Source: Whalleya microplaca (lineage: Eukaryota > Ascomycota > Sordariomycetes > Xylariales > Xylariaceae). Taken from it: a DNA stretch of 64,000 nucleotides. The stretch covers positions 186,001 through 250,000 of the forward strand of contig MU385742.1 of assembly GCA_022497155.1 (NCBI GenBank). The letters run 5' to 3'. The notes beneath the pieces are model-generated. The model searched no databases. It was not told the origin of the DNA and was given only the letters and a program-made list of their open reading frames with translations. How positions within the stretch are numbered: the stretch's first letter is position 1; each line of letters begins with the position of its first letter. This document shows, one piece after another, positions 10,315 to 23,113 of the stretch. The translations under genes and the position numbers were made by a program.

Positions 10315-12488
10315 CTAGCTACCCAGCAGATCCTCACCCCCAGCCTTACCATTCAGACTCTTAGTGAAGTTCTCCAGCAGCGCCCTGAGCTGCTCAACCT
10401 CCTCCCTCAGCTTCCGGACCTCGACCACGGCCGGGTCGTCCACGACGTTCGCCTTGCTAGCCGCGACCTTCTTGGCCCAGCCCTCGCCCTCGAAGTCGAC
10501 CTGGTCCGCCATCTGCTCCCACTCCTCCTCGGTGTCGTCGTCCTCCTCGCCGCGCCGCCGGTTGAGCCGGACCTCCTTGGCCGTCTTGACCTCGAACAGG
10601 GCCGCGCACACCAGCAGCGGCGAGTACAGCACCGCCATGACGATGTCGTTCAGGCGCTCGTACTGCGCCTTCGGCATCCACCACTCGAAGGGGATGATGA
10701 GGAGGAAGATCTCGATTAGGTTGAAGGGCGCGATGAAGACGTTCTCGTCGGGTGCGCGGACGAATTGCATCGTCTTCTGGGAGAATAGGGCGAGGTATTC
10801 GTCGTCGGCGTTGTCGTAGATGTCTTCGTAGGCGCTGTTGTAGAGTGCGATGAGCACGTTGAGTAGAATAACCTATGAATGATGTAAGCGAGTATTCCAT
10901 GTTCACCAGAAACTTCAATATGATGAAGAGCTACGGTGGTGAAACTTGGAATTGTATCTAGTCAAGGCGATACATACCATAACAACGAAGGTGAATAGAT
11001 AGTATAGGATGATCCCGAATGGCGGGCTAAAACGGTCGAAACCACTGAAATCGGGACTCTGCATGATGGCATTGGCCATAGCCTGCAGGATGAAAATAGT
11101 GTCATCTGCCGCCATATCGTCGGCATAGTCCATGCCGATGAACGCCTGGAGGAAACCGATAATGACCACGATCAACAACGCAAAGAAAATAATGCTCTCC
11201 TTCATCATGACCTTGAGCACGACGAGCATGGCGCCGAAGAAACGAAGAGAGTCCAGGTAGAGGAGCAAGCGGGCCCAGAACATCGGGGCGGTAAAGGCGA
11301 GGAAGTTGTAGGACAACTGATTGAATTTCTGGCGGGTGTCGGCATCGTCCCAATGGCTTAGTGCAACGATACGGAGAGCAAGCGAAACCATTAATAGCGA
11401 GTACAGGGCATTGTTGAAGGCATTCCAGAACCCAAGAATATTAAATCCAGCTTTGTAGAATTTGGTGAGTTCGTCGAAGACGAAACCGAACGTGAATATA
11501 TAGAGGAGAATCTCGACGATGTCCAAGTCACCGCTCGGGTTGATGGTGTTGATGGCACCCGTATATAAAGCCAGGTAGATGAGGGAGATGAGAAGCTGAA
11601 AGGCGTTTTGGTACATGGGGGCTCGCATGCGGTCTGGATCCAAGTGAGACATGAGATTGATATTATCGCGATTCTTGTAGTCGACGAAACTCGCAGGGTC
11701 GTTCTCGTCCTGCACAAGCCAACCCCTCCAGAGATAGCCAATGCATTTCTGGTAGCCCGACGAACCAATTACCCGCAGCGCATGAAGATCAACAGCTTTC
11801 TCGATGACGTTGACCGGTGGTGTAGCCTCACCATCGATCATGATGGAGTACCGCTTCAGTAGGACCGTGTGTAGCAGGTAGGTCATGTCCTCTTCGCTCT
11901 CAATGCTGATATGCCAAATCAGTCAGTCCTCACGCTATCTGACAACCAATGTAGCGTTCAGCCAAGAAGCGCTAGGTACTCACATTTGTTTTGCGATGAC
12001 CTCGCAAGCCGTAGCACGAACATAATGGAGATCCGCATCCCAGAGCTCGACAAGCGCTTGGTGCTTAAACCAGCGCTTGACGACCAGCAGACAGAAGACA
12101 ACGCACGATCCATTTTCTTCCCCGCCGGCCTCCTTGGCTGCCTTGATGACGCTCGGAGTAATGATATTACTATGAGGTCTGGTGATCTGCAGTTCCTCGA
12201 GCTCGCACGGCACGCACTCTTCGATGAGATATCGCAGACGGAGGGCGACTTTGGTGACTTCGGGCGCTGGGATAGCGGACTCAATCGACTGGTCGCGGTG
12301 GACGGGGAGTACTTGGTAGCGGATCGCCCGCAAACCGTTAGCACCGTATCGGATCTGGAACAACTTCTTACGAGTCTTGTTACTATTGACTTACATCGAC
12401 GGCGAGACTCGTGAATCGACCACTGGTGATGGTTATGCGTAGGATGGCGATCCCACCCGACGAGCTGTCTCCAGCTAGTCCTGGCCAT
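10315..12488 (-). CDS. YVC1: TRP-type vacuolar calcium-permeable channel (Yvc1 family)
   Basis: Proposed exons on the complement: 12395-12488, 11984-12311, 10978-11905 and 10315-10872 (1908 nt, 635 aa). The last three are certain; the first exon is the weakest part of the model. The soluble N-terminus contains ALRLRYLIEECVPCELEE and a KAVDLHALRVIGSSGYQKC block typical of fungal TRP channels. Six hydrophobic segments follow at about 242-258, 271-288, 307-322, 340-358, 378-397 and 438-462. A pore-side loop (FLQAFIGMDYADDMAADD, near 392-409) precedes the last helix, VVMVILLNVLIALYNSAYEDI, which is created by the final splice. The C-terminus is acidic (DDDTEEEWEQM) and ends in a heptad-like coil. 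Yvc1 releases vacuolar Ca2+ on stretch or Ca2+ stimulation. It stands alone, with no functional neighbours. Confidence 0.88.
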
Positions 12489-15210
12489 ACCTGCTGCGAT
12501 GTTGTCGCAATGCCGTTCCGACCCGGAAACACCTCAGCTACGACGAGAGGAGCGCAAGTGTAGGCGTTAACTTAGGCGCGTAAACTATTGGAGTATAGAT
12601 AACAAGCTAGGAAATGGCCAAAGCGAGCAATTGCATAGGATCACAGGTAGAACTAGGGATTTAGAATTGATAATCATACAGCTGGGGGAAAAAGGAATTC
12701 GTGAACGACTTGCGCTGGCTTCAGACCAAGTCAAGCCCTACCAATGGCATCTCGACATAAGTTGGAATTCCTTGTTTTTATTTAGAATATTTGTTCATGA
12801 TGTTTTTCAATTGGAGAAATGCAAGCAGCATGACGTTACGTAGCGGGGACCTGGGGGAGCTTGCGTGCCTCGGGTAATGTAACCCCGTATCAGCCAAGTT
12901 GGGTCAAGTATTCTGTATGTACTCCTGAGATAAGCATTGGGAGTTGGTGTAGATCTGATGACTGTATAATTCGACTAGCTGCGGAGCGCCACCAACATCT
13001 GTTAGTGTGTTAGTCGAGTTTCTTCGTTCCTGATGATCAGTACAAGAATTTATTAAGTTAAACGCCTGTCATTGGAACATTAATTACACAGCTAACTTAA
13101 ACACAGCACTGGCCAACCTGCCAACTTTCTTTTCATGGGCTGTCTGGCTGTCTGGCTGTCTGCCCAAAGTTTGTAATTCATGGTGCTGGGACTGCGTGGG
13201 GGAGTCTGGAACACACTCAAGGCCACATACTCAGCGCTGGGATACGGGCTCTTCTTTGACTGGACCCTCGCTACCAACCAACACTTCACATCATATAGTT
13301 ATGACTCCTTTCATCAACTTCTGTACGCACCCAACCTGCCTACAGTATATAGTACGAACGTACATACATACGAAGAAGTATTGTACCTTTTGTGTATGTG
13401 TATGTTAGCCAAGCACATGCTCGACTTATTCTACGTTCTTTACTTAGCCAACTTACATGCCTCTTCTCCAACCCATCCTGAACAGGTAACCCGTACAGAT
13501 CTTCCGTTCGCAATGCTGATCAAGCTCCAAGGGCCAAGGCATGACACGGCAGCAGAATCATGGCTTTTGCTGGCCATAAACCGGCCTCAAGTCGCATCTG
13601 TGTTTCTCGACGCCACACTCCATGGGCCAGTCAGCTGATGCAACTGTATCAAATCAACGAGAGCACAGCGACTAAGCAAGGGGCATACATACTGCGTAGT
13701 CTCTCTTCGACCTGTGCTGCTTCCCGAATGCTGGCGCATACATACGTGTAGCTCGCTGTTCTGTGCCGGGGACTGCATGTTTGCCAACAAGCCACTGCGT
13801 GCGTAGATGCGTGTGGTATATGGGTGTGTCTATGTACGCTCAACGCGTGCAAGCTCTAATGGTAGCTCTTACATGTAACCGTGATCTACTCTGCACAGCT
13901 CCAAGATCGGCTCATTTCAAAATTTTTTTTTTTTCGGTCAAAACCCCCGTCCTCATCTCAACCTCGCCTGCCATCTGATCACTGCCGCCCTTTGTACGCT
14001 TCTACCTACTTGTCCTCCAACTTTCACCGATGCAGCTCTCTGACAGCATACATTCCTGCAATTACTAGGTCGGGAATACCCGAAAAATGCCTCAAGTGAT
14101 ATGAGCATTATCAAGGAATTTCTTTGGGGTTTATTACAGAGAAACGTGCGTCGGCTGGTCGGTCTGCTTGTGTAGATCTAATCCGGCCAAGCGCGAGGAA
14201 TGCTTGCATACCGCATACTTCTATCGACTTGGGGGATGCGCTTTGTTGAGGCGAGGCTGCGTAAGAGCATCATATTGATTGGACCACAATGTCGGTGTAG
14301 CGTTGCAGGCACTTGATAGGATCGTTTCAAGCGCACACCACCGGGGGGTTCATCGCATATTGATCCCCGTGAGATTGCCGGCCTTCTGTGAGCCATGCCA
14401 CGATGTTATCTCAAACAAAAAAGTCTCTGCCAAGCAGTTTGGCATGAAAAAAATCATGGAATGAGTAAACAACTCACGAGGAACACAGCGTATAGAGTAG
14501 TATTACCCCGTTGAGTGTCCTCGGCCGTCTTACATACTGCGTAGTGGAATCTCCTGCCGTCCAAGTCTATTGGAAGGTCATGACAGGGATATTCAGTCTG
14601 GAGGAGGATTGGGGTCCGGCATCGCCGGCAATTAATAAGTGACTTGGTGCTGGGTACCGAAAAGATGTTCTACAGCCAGTCAGTTCTAATATTTGGCAAG
14701 GCAGTCTTCAGCCTTATCTCCTTTTTCTTTGTCTTCCATGCATACGGAGGGTTGGTTGCCTACAAGGCGGTCGAAAATTTTACCCGGAGACATGTCACAA
14801 AAGACGATCGACGCGGCTGCACGACAAAGAACAGTCATGACGACCCTTCAGGCTGCCTGCGGCGCAGCACGTCAGTGCCTCTTGCATCGCATATGGATCA
14901 CAATTAATTAATAAGCTGTTCAATCAGCATAGATGGGGGCCAAAATGAATGGAGACGCCCATAGGTATCGTGAAGCCTGATTGATAGATTGATAGACCAA
15001 GTGCATCTGTAGCCCCTTTAATAATGAAGGTCTTGACCTCGGCCTTCTCCCCACGAGTCATAAGTCAAGCCTGATCGCGGCTGTGTTCTAGGCAGAATAG
15101 ACCAACAAGTACCTATTCGACATAATAATAACCTACTGACATACCACTTTACGTCAGCGGCACAACAAGGCAAACTACGACACGCGAGGATTCTAGAGGT
15201 GGTTGAGGCA

Positions 15211-15243
15211 ACCACGCAGCCACGCAGCCACGCAGCCACGGCA
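15211..15243. repeat. Minisatellite, 8-bp unit (CCACGCAG), about 4 copies
   Basis: Consecutive CCACGCAG units are seen directly, the last one slightly degenerate. It lies in intergenic DNA between the TRP channel and AAA+ genes. Confidence 0.85.
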
Positions 15244-15779
15244 GCTAACTAGATTCAATGCTACGGTGGACTTACTACGTATTGTACATACATACGGTAG
15301 CATGGCACTGGTGCATATGTATGGAGTATTATATGTAGACCTACACAGTCATAGGCACTACGGATGTAAGTCAAGCGCTATCCGCCGCCCTACGGCGACA
15401 GATAGCCTTGCTGCCAAGGGTGGACGGGTTACCAAGGTTGTGAGGACGATGGTCCTCAGGTCGTGGATCACAGCATGGGGTTTAACCTGTTGGCCCAGTT
15501 GGCTGTTTGCTGATTGGCGACAACCCCTGACACGACTGATGGCGCTAACTGCTAAAAACTACTGCTGGGTACGGAGTACTGGCAAGACTGGTAGAGCCCT
15601 GGTAGAGTCATCAGCATACATACTGCGTACATACGTACATACACAGATACATAGAACTACTGTAGGCATGTCTTACACTCAGGTTAGAGGTTAAGGTAGA
15701 GGACCGCACAGCACCTCTAGGTTGAGTGCTTCTAGGTTACTACGTACATGGATAGTAGCAAGATTCCAGTCAGCGGCAG

Positions 15780-15807
15780 CTCCGTAGGCTCCGTAGGCTC
15801 CGTAGGC
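15780..15807. repeat. Minisatellite, 9-bp unit (CTCCGTAGG), 3 copies
   Basis: Three consecutive CTCCGTAGG units are visible in intergenic DNA. Confidence 0.85.
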
Positions 15808-17064
15808 GAGCCTGCATGCTCCTACTCCATAAGGAGCATCAAATGGAAGGCTCCAAGAACCGCAGAAGTCGTTGAAGTCGCAGGAGTTGCAGAAACTATG
15901 TAGTTACTGCAGCCGGTTACCATGCGGCCGGTACATACATACATGTATGCTGCGGTTGTGTACCGTATCTAGCTTGATTGACGCCACCATCTACATCCCC
16001 TATGAGTACCTCCTACGTCGTTACTCCTGCTGATTAGATTGAATATCTTTTTTTTTTTTGCCATTGTCTTCCAATCATCATTTGTTTGTGCACGTGTGTG
16101 TCATGCCGAAGAATTGCCCAGGTGGGTGGTACTGTAAAACTAGACCGCTTGCTCCTGGTCATTTATTCCTGCCTGCAGTAAAATAATATTGACTTACATT
16201 GACTTACACCCACCAGCCCCGGCGCCTCTCTCTCTCTGTCTCTCTCTCTGCCTTGCACTTCCACCATAGTTTCCCGAATCCCATATTTAGCTATCCAGGT
16301 AGCTCTTATTGTCGCCTGTCATTTCCAGTCGCGATCTAGCATCTCAGATGACTAGCCCTTCTTCTCAGTAATTCCCAAGATCGGGCGCAGATTCGAGACG
16401 GCGGCCGAATATTCATCTGTACATCCCATCAAACATCAAGCTACCCGTGCCTGGACAGAGTCCTCGCCCTGCTCTTCCCGCTTCCTCCTCCACCTTCCGG
16501 GACCTCAAATTGGGCAATCCTATTTTGTGTCATTGAAACCTCTTTCGAGGCCGTTGACTGCGGGGTAAGTCTTGTATTTTCACACCTCTCTTCCAGAAGC
16601 GTGCTTGTGTCATTGGGTGGCTGTGCGAATGGTAACCTCGTGATTCCCACCTCCAGCTTTCGTGTCAGAGGGGAGAGCGGTCCAAAGAGGATCTGACATA
16701 TGGCAGGTTCGATTACACAAATGATTATATTTTGCTCTTCCCCGCTGACAAACCCAGCTATCTTCCGGTAACAGGATCACAAATCGTCAGAGGTGCATAC
16801 ATACATACATCCATACGTACTTACACAGCTGGCAATACACTTGAACTGCTACGGAGATACAGGAGGTACTTCCCCACCTTGGCATCGTGTGGTCGGCGAC
16901 TCTTCTACCGTCATTACTCGTTCCTCACTACTCACCTTGTTCCGTCTCCAGACAACATTATTGTTCGGTGATCAATACGTCTTACTGCCCTGTCCATAGC
17001 ACGCATCAGCGCTGTATGCAGAGGACCCAACAGACTCTGATTTCCTGAGTCTACCTCGGTAGAT

Positions 17065-20000
17065 ATGGCTTCCAATATGGACCTGAAGATGGACTCACAG
17101 GAAGCCAAGACCAGTCCCCCGGCTGAGCATCGCGAGGGTAACATCTCTAACTCGGACGAGACGAAGGCTGAGGATGGACCGTCTATTGCATCTACCGACG
17201 CAAATAAGAAGTCAAGTGGACACGGACACAAGGACGGCAAGAAGACCAACGGAAAGGGTGGCAAGAAGGATAAGAAGGCGAAACTCGGCAAGGGCAAGAA
17301 GGGAATCCCCACCACTGGGACCTCGTCTGGCGATAGTGACGCAGAAGTCTCCACCTCGTCTTCAAAGGAGTCTACTGAGTCCGAGTCCGAATCCGAGCCT
17401 GAGCAGAGCCTGAAGAAGAAGCGTGTTCAGAGAAAGAGACAGGATGTCCGGAAGGCCAAGAAGAAGTCGCCCAAGGCTTCTAAAACCGTCGCTAAGCATG
17501 CCAAAGCCCAAAACTCGGCTTCAGATGACGATACGACTGATTCGGAAGACGACGAGGAAAACTCGGACAGTGCTCAGAAGGATACCACTGGGAAAGCTTC
17601 TCTACAGCAGGAACTTTCCCAGATGCGGCTGCAGATGCTCCAGATGCAACGTCAGATTGCAGCTTTCAACATGGGCAATCCTTCACTCCAACAATTTAAC
17701 CCGGGCGGGATTAACAACCCCCCTATTAACCCCGCAGTCTTCGGTTCTTCCGGAGGCTATAGCATGGGCAACTATAATAGCAACGGTTTAACAGCCGCTG
17801 GCCTTAATGGGCTCGCGGGCGGCCTCAGCGCCGACATGCTGTTGAACGCGGGCAGACCTGGACGACGCGGCGGACCTCCGCCGGCTGGGGGCAGGCGAAT
17901 GCCGTACGGCGACCTAGATGATGACCTGGAAGGTGGCAAATCGACCAACAAATCTTCTAAATCGCGGGAGAAGGGGGGCAAGTCGGGTGCGCGACGCCTT
18001 GACTTCAAGCGTGTAGACCAGGTCTGGGATACCCAGCTCCACAACTACAAGCTCCAGGACACGGCCGAGAATGCCAACGACTCGCAATACGACGAATACC
18101 TCTTCCACGTGCGCCGAACTTTTGACTGGGAGGGCAAGTACAAGACTACACTCGTCGATATTAAGAGCAAGCAGTTACGAGAGGCACTTCAAGATGTGAT
18201 TGGGAATGTCAAAGGCGTGAGCCTTGTGGAAGACACGCCGCGACTGGATCCCAAGATGCTGTTCCTGTGAGTAGCTAATCCTGGTAGTCCCCGATCCCTG
18301 TCAACCGAATGTTAATATAATCACAGATATCTCGAGGATATGCGGGAATACATGCGCAGCCTAAAGAATGTTGAACCGGAAGGAGAAACCAGGAAGGCGC
18401 GTAAGAAGGTCCAGCGGTGGATCGACGAGAAGCGTCGTCATCTCCGTGTTCTGATCAAGTACCTCGACACGGATCATGCAGAGACCAAGAAGAGGTAAGC
18501 TGCAGACTGCCTTATCCAGACTTTTTAGAATATTTCACTGACAGCCTCGCAGCCTCTATCCCATGCTGGAAAATGGCCTGATCACTTTCGATCTCCTCTG
18601 GGCTCTGTGGAAGCCAAATACACTCGCATATACTACCACGTATGGCTCAGTCGACGAGGCTCGCGTATTCAAAGTCGAGGTAGCCGAGAAGCATTACAGT
18701 ATTGTGAGAGGCGAGTTTTACTACGTCGAGGGCAAGGTAAGTACTAACTCGGTTGCCTATACTATGTATTATGATGTGTGGCTAACTAGACGGTCGTAGT
18801 ACTTCGAGTATGACGGCAAGCAATTTGGATTTGGCAGCATGGCCGAGGAGATCCCCGAGTTCCGCGGAGCACGCAAGATCACTAACCTGAGCACGTACCC
18901 CCTGAAGTACCACAAGAACGAAGCGCAGCTCCGCAAGGACCTCATCGAGCGCGGCAAGAAGTTCGTCAGCCTCGGCGGCGTGCACTTCAAGAGCCACCAG
19001 GGCATGGCGTACCACAAGAAGAAGAAGTCGGTGATAAAGGTCAACATCAACGGGCGCGTCATGGTCGACCCGGCCATCCACCGCCGCATCAACCCCAACT
19101 ACCCCGTCTCCCTGGTGCGGCCTAAGGATCACGACATCTTGAGCGAGGATGAGGATAGCGACGACGAGGACGGATGCTGCTGCGAGTGCGAGTCGGACGA
19201 GGGCGGCGCCGACGACGGCGGTCTCGAAGAGGTCTCCGAGAAGGGCGGCGAGGGCGGCAAGAAGTACCACGTCAAGTTGTATAAGGACAACAAGGGCAAC
19301 GTACAGAGCGTCCGCATCCCCGAGAGCTTCGTCAACACGGATAATCCCAAGAAAGAGCTGGATCAGGTCCCCGAGAAAGGCGAGAAGGCGACCGATGCCG
19401 AGGACAAGGACAAGGCTGTGCCCGTCTTCTCCGACGAGGAGTACTTGATCGCCTCGCCCGTCGTCCTCGGCTTTGCCTTCGCCGAGAAGCTGTGGCTCGA
19501 GTTCACTGTCTCGGGCGTCAAGGAGATCTCGTGGAACGAGAATGCCTATGATTCGTTAGTCCTGCAGGCTAACACCAAGGACATTGTCAAGGTCAGTGAT
19601 ACTCCTAGGGTGGAAAAGATGCACAGTCCACTCATCCTGTCTATCATCATCATACTGACATTCAACCACAGGCCCTCGTAGAATCGCACAAGTACCACCC
19701 CGCGGAGAGCATCGACGACGTGATCCAGGGCAAGGGCAAGGGGCTCGTGGCGGTGCTCCACGGCCCGCCGGGGACGGGCAAGACGCTGACGGCGGAGGGC
19801 ATCAGCGAGCTGCTCAAGTGCCCGCTGTACATGGTGTCGGCGGGCGACCTGGGCACGGACTCGCGGTACCTGGAGGCGGAGCTGCAGAAGATCCTGGACA
19901 TCTGCCACGCGTGGGGCGCCATCCTGCTGCTCGACGAGGCCGACGTGTTCCTGGAGAAGCGTAACATGCAGGACATCCACCGCAACGCGCTCGTGAGCAT

Positions 20001-20523
20001 CTTTCTGAGACAGCTCGAGTACTTCCAGGGTATCCTTTTCTTGACCACGAACCGCGTGCAGGTATGTTTTCTCTTTTCTCGATTTCTCCCCCTTGACTTT
20101 AAAGCTGTCTATTCTTTTATGAATATGTATATATCAATTCTGTCCCGTTCCATAGAATACTAACATGCACCCCAGACCTTCGACGACGCCTTCCAGTCGC
20201 GGATCCACATCGCGCTGCGGTACGACGACCTGGACGCGAAGGCGAAGCGCGCCATCTTCCAGATCTTCGTGGAGCGGGCGCGCGCGGTGGCGGGCATCGA
20301 CCTGATGCCGTTCGGCGAGGACGACTACGCGGAGCTGGCGCGCCACAACCTCAACGGGCGCCAGATCAAGAACACCGTCGGCACCGCCCAGGCCCTCGCC
20401 GTCAACAAGGCCGAACCCTTATCCATGTCCCACATCCGCGAGGTCCTCAACGTCCAGCAGAACTTCGAGCGCGACCTCAAGGGCGGGCCCGGGTTCGAGG
20501 AGGCTATGCGGAGCTATTTCTAA
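17065..20523 (+). CDS. Large AAA+ family ATPase with charged N-terminal region
   Basis: Exons 17065-18266, 18327-18494, 18553-18736, 18800-19591, 19672-20061 and 20176-20523 (3084 nt, 1027 aa). Residues 1-170 are Lys/Ser/Asp/Glu-rich and predicted disordered. A short coiled coil (LQQELSQMRLQMLQMQRQI) follows near 175-195, then a Gly/Asn/Pro-rich linker. A folded fungal N-domain spans about 300-600. It ends in an acidic stretch with the cysteine cluster CCCEC. The C-terminal AAA module is complete: Walker A GPPGTGKT 813-820, Walker B ILLLDEA 866-872, sensor-1 TTN 907-909 and an arginine-finger candidate Arg921 in FQSRIHIALRY. This architecture (N-domain resembling the DUF7025 group plus one AAA module) is common in filamentous fungi but of unknown substrate. 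A hexameric remodelling ATPase is inferred. No signal peptide or TM segment is seen. Confidence 0.9.
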
Positions 20524-22169
20524 TGCGTCACGGTTGATTTACGTGGTGGGTAGGTGTATGATCGGACCGTTTGTTAGGCTGGGTTCAGCGGATGGGATAG
20601 GGAGTTAGTCTTGTGGTGTTGTTAGGCGAGGGAATGGGCAAGGGAGGGGGGTTATCCTTTCTTTCTTTCTCTTGAGGGATCTGCCCTTTTTCTCCGACGC
20701 CTTAGCTGGATGGCCTCGATATCGATCGGCTAGCTACCTATGTGGCCCATCCTGAAGTCGTCTTCGCCGACGTCACCAGTAGGTTCATTGACTGAAGCCT
20801 ATGTTTCCCTATCTCAGGGGTCTCGATAAACAGGACACGAAAAACAAAAAAAAGTCTAGGACAAAGCGTTATAGATTATGGCTAGATAGAGCGTGCACCG
20901 GATAGTGGTGGGATGGACTGGGCCGTACGGATGGGAAGGGAAGGGACATTTCTCGGATCATTCAGTTGGGTCTGGTTCTGCTCGGTTCTTCTTATTCTTC
21001 TGGGCTACTACATGGACCTAGGTCTAGGTATTTTCGGCACTTGCTCTCGTGCTCGGTTGCTTTGCGTTTTTAATGAGAGCCTCACCTTGTATTGCATTAC
21101 TTATGTTTTGTTTTATTTGCATTGTTGTGTTTTTCTCTACTAGCGATGGATGGATGCATGGGTCTTTTCTTCTATCTCCAAGTATGGACACATGTAGACG
21201 TACGAGTCTCGGGCATATTACTGGACGGGACTTGGTTAAGCAGAGGACTAATTTCCTTGGTGAGGAGTTTGATTCAGTTCAACCTGAGGTTAGGGAGGAT
21301 AGTCGTATATAGCAAGCGAGCGAGCGAAGGTGACGTGCATTATTGATTCATTGTATAGCCCTTGACCGGTTCTTGTTGGGTTATCTTTTCTCATGGCTTT
21401 GCTTACTTAGATCCATGGCTTGCTTGTATGAGTGGATGAGGAGAAGGTTGAATGTATTGCCAAGGGGGTGCACCTGTCAAATTGCTTAGTAACTACGATA
21501 TCACACGGATGAGCATATATATCATAGCGATATTTTTGTTGTACTGTTCCAGCCTGATCCGGCCTGTCGAGACTAGCAAGTAGTACGGATATATAAATGC
21601 CTCGACAGCATCACTTATTGCGAACTTTCTTAGGTTTACAAGGAAGGGTTTACGTCGTATTGTTATATTCGTCTAGCTGCAGAATGGTTTTTGCTGAACT
21701 CGAGAAAGCAGTACAGAGGAAGGGCTATGATTCCCAGTGTATGTTAGAGTAGTTTCCCAATACTGAAATATCAAGTAATAGTTATATCAATAAAGCGTCA
21801 TGTGTTTTCGGATACACTTAGTAGGGTAGCCTTCAGTGATGATAGTATATCGCACATACAGAAACGATGAAGTATAGGTTCTGTTTCGACTAGGAAGCTT
21901 GAAAAGAGTTTGTATGAAGAGGTCGAAATATCGCCACCGACAGAAATTCGAGCTTATATTCTTCTAGAAATAGCTCAATATATATAGACCCGTAGGCGTA
22001 CTTCCCCAGACAAAGATATGGTATCATATCAGCCAGCCATCAAATCGGCGGTATTACTTGAAAATCTATAGCACATACCCTTTTCCATACCGACGCCGTT
22101 TCAATGCAGTCAGAGTTAGTCCTCCTCAAGGATAACCCCTTTTTGTGTTGCAAATCCTTATTAGCCCGC
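20524..22169. other. Convergent intergenic region
   Basis: It lies between the stop codons of the AAA+ gene (+) and rpc31 (-), so it contains two 3' UTRs and terminators. T- and GT-rich stretches are present at 21040-21140. No gene or repeat was recognised. Confidence 0.5.
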
Positions 22170-23113
22170 CTAGAAGTCCATAGCACTCTCGCCCACCCCC
22201 TCGTCGTCCCCGTACTCGTCATCATCTCCATTATCGAAGTACGCTTCGGCATCATAGTCACCACCGCCTTCGTCGTCCTCGTAATCGTCGTCTCCTTGTG
22301 AGAGCTCCTCCTCGTCCTCGTCCAAATCGACATCGTCCTCGGCCCCCTCATTGTTCTCGGCATCCTGCCCCGCGGCCTCGATGCGGGCCTTGCGCTCCTC
22401 CGCGGTCTCGCCCTCGCGACGCTTGCGAGACCTGACAAACGCGTCGTCGTCATCGTCGACGAACAGGTCGTCATGGTCCGCGAGGGACTTGCGCTTCGTG
22501 CTGCCGCCGCCGCTGCTCTTCTTCTCCTTGCCCTTGACGGGAAATCCGCCCTTGGGCCCCCCCGCGTCCTTGCCGTCGAGCGTGGCCCACAGCTCCTCGG
22601 GGAAGAACTCCTTGACGTAGGGGCGGCCCTTGAGCTCGGGCAGGGTGCGCTTGTCGTCGTTGAAGCGGTGGCTCCACATCGGCACGGCCTGGAAGGGGTC
22701 GACGGTCGCGCGGTTCTTGATCTTGAAGCGCGCGTTGATCTGCGCCTGTCCGTACGAGCGCTGCACGGGCTCCGTAGCCGAGAGGGTCTCCGTGATCAGG
22801 TGTCGGTGTGTGTAGAATGAGGTGTTGTGGAATGCGCGGCGGAACTCGACGAAGGCGGCGACGGAGCGGGCCTCGGCTGTGTCGAGTGGAGGGGCGATGG
22901 GCGGTTTGTAGGATGTCTACGACCTTGTAAATATGTGTATTATATATAGTTGTGGCCAGGAGCTGCGCGAGGCCTTACTGGATATGTCTCCTGAGGCTCT
23001 CCCTCGACGACCAGCGAAGGATCGTCACCCCATGGCATGCCGGGAAGCGCGGGCTTGCGAGCACCGCCGCGACCACCACGGCCGCCTCTGCCTCCTCTAC
23101 CGCGTCCGGACAT
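22170..23113 (-). CDS. RPC31: DNA-directed RNA polymerase III subunit Rpc31 (RPC7)
   Basis: Two exons (22979-23113 and 22170-22916) give 882 nt, or 293 aa. The start begins MSGRGRGGRGGRGG, an RG/RGG-rich head, followed by KPALPGMPWGDDPSL. The core carries SYGQAQINARFKIKNRATVDPF and MWSHRFNDDKRTLPEL, typical of the fungal C31 family. The protein ends in a long Asp/Glu/Gly tail (about residues 200-293) including YDAEAYFDNGDDDEYGDDEG. Acidic tails are the hallmark of C31/RPC7, which with C82 and C34 forms the heterotrimer needed for Pol III initiation at tRNA and 5S genes. Nuclear. It shares a 590-bp divergent promoter region with the proteasome chaperone gene. Confidence 0.88.

Larger units (their letters stand above)
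12489..17064. other. 4.6-kb gene-free interval with minisatellites and CT tracts
   Basis: No convincing gene was found. The longest ORF (13180-13638, +) has no family features. The interval holds scattered tacatac runs, a dispersed ACATACTGCGTA motif (three copies), an 8-mer repeat near 15211-15243, a 9-mer repeat near 15780-15807, a T12 run near 16050 and CT-rich tracts near 16228-16252. The CT tracts and the 800 bp before 17065 are the likely promoter of the AAA+ gene. Confidence 0.5.

Noticed and set aside
13180..13638. 152-codon plus-strand ORF as a gene
   Set aside because: No family motif, no flanking gene signals, composition follows the low-complexity intergenic DNA.
16690..16730. 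tRNA B-box (GGTTCGATTAC)
   Set aside because: The match is incomplete and no cloverleaf arms could be drawn around it.
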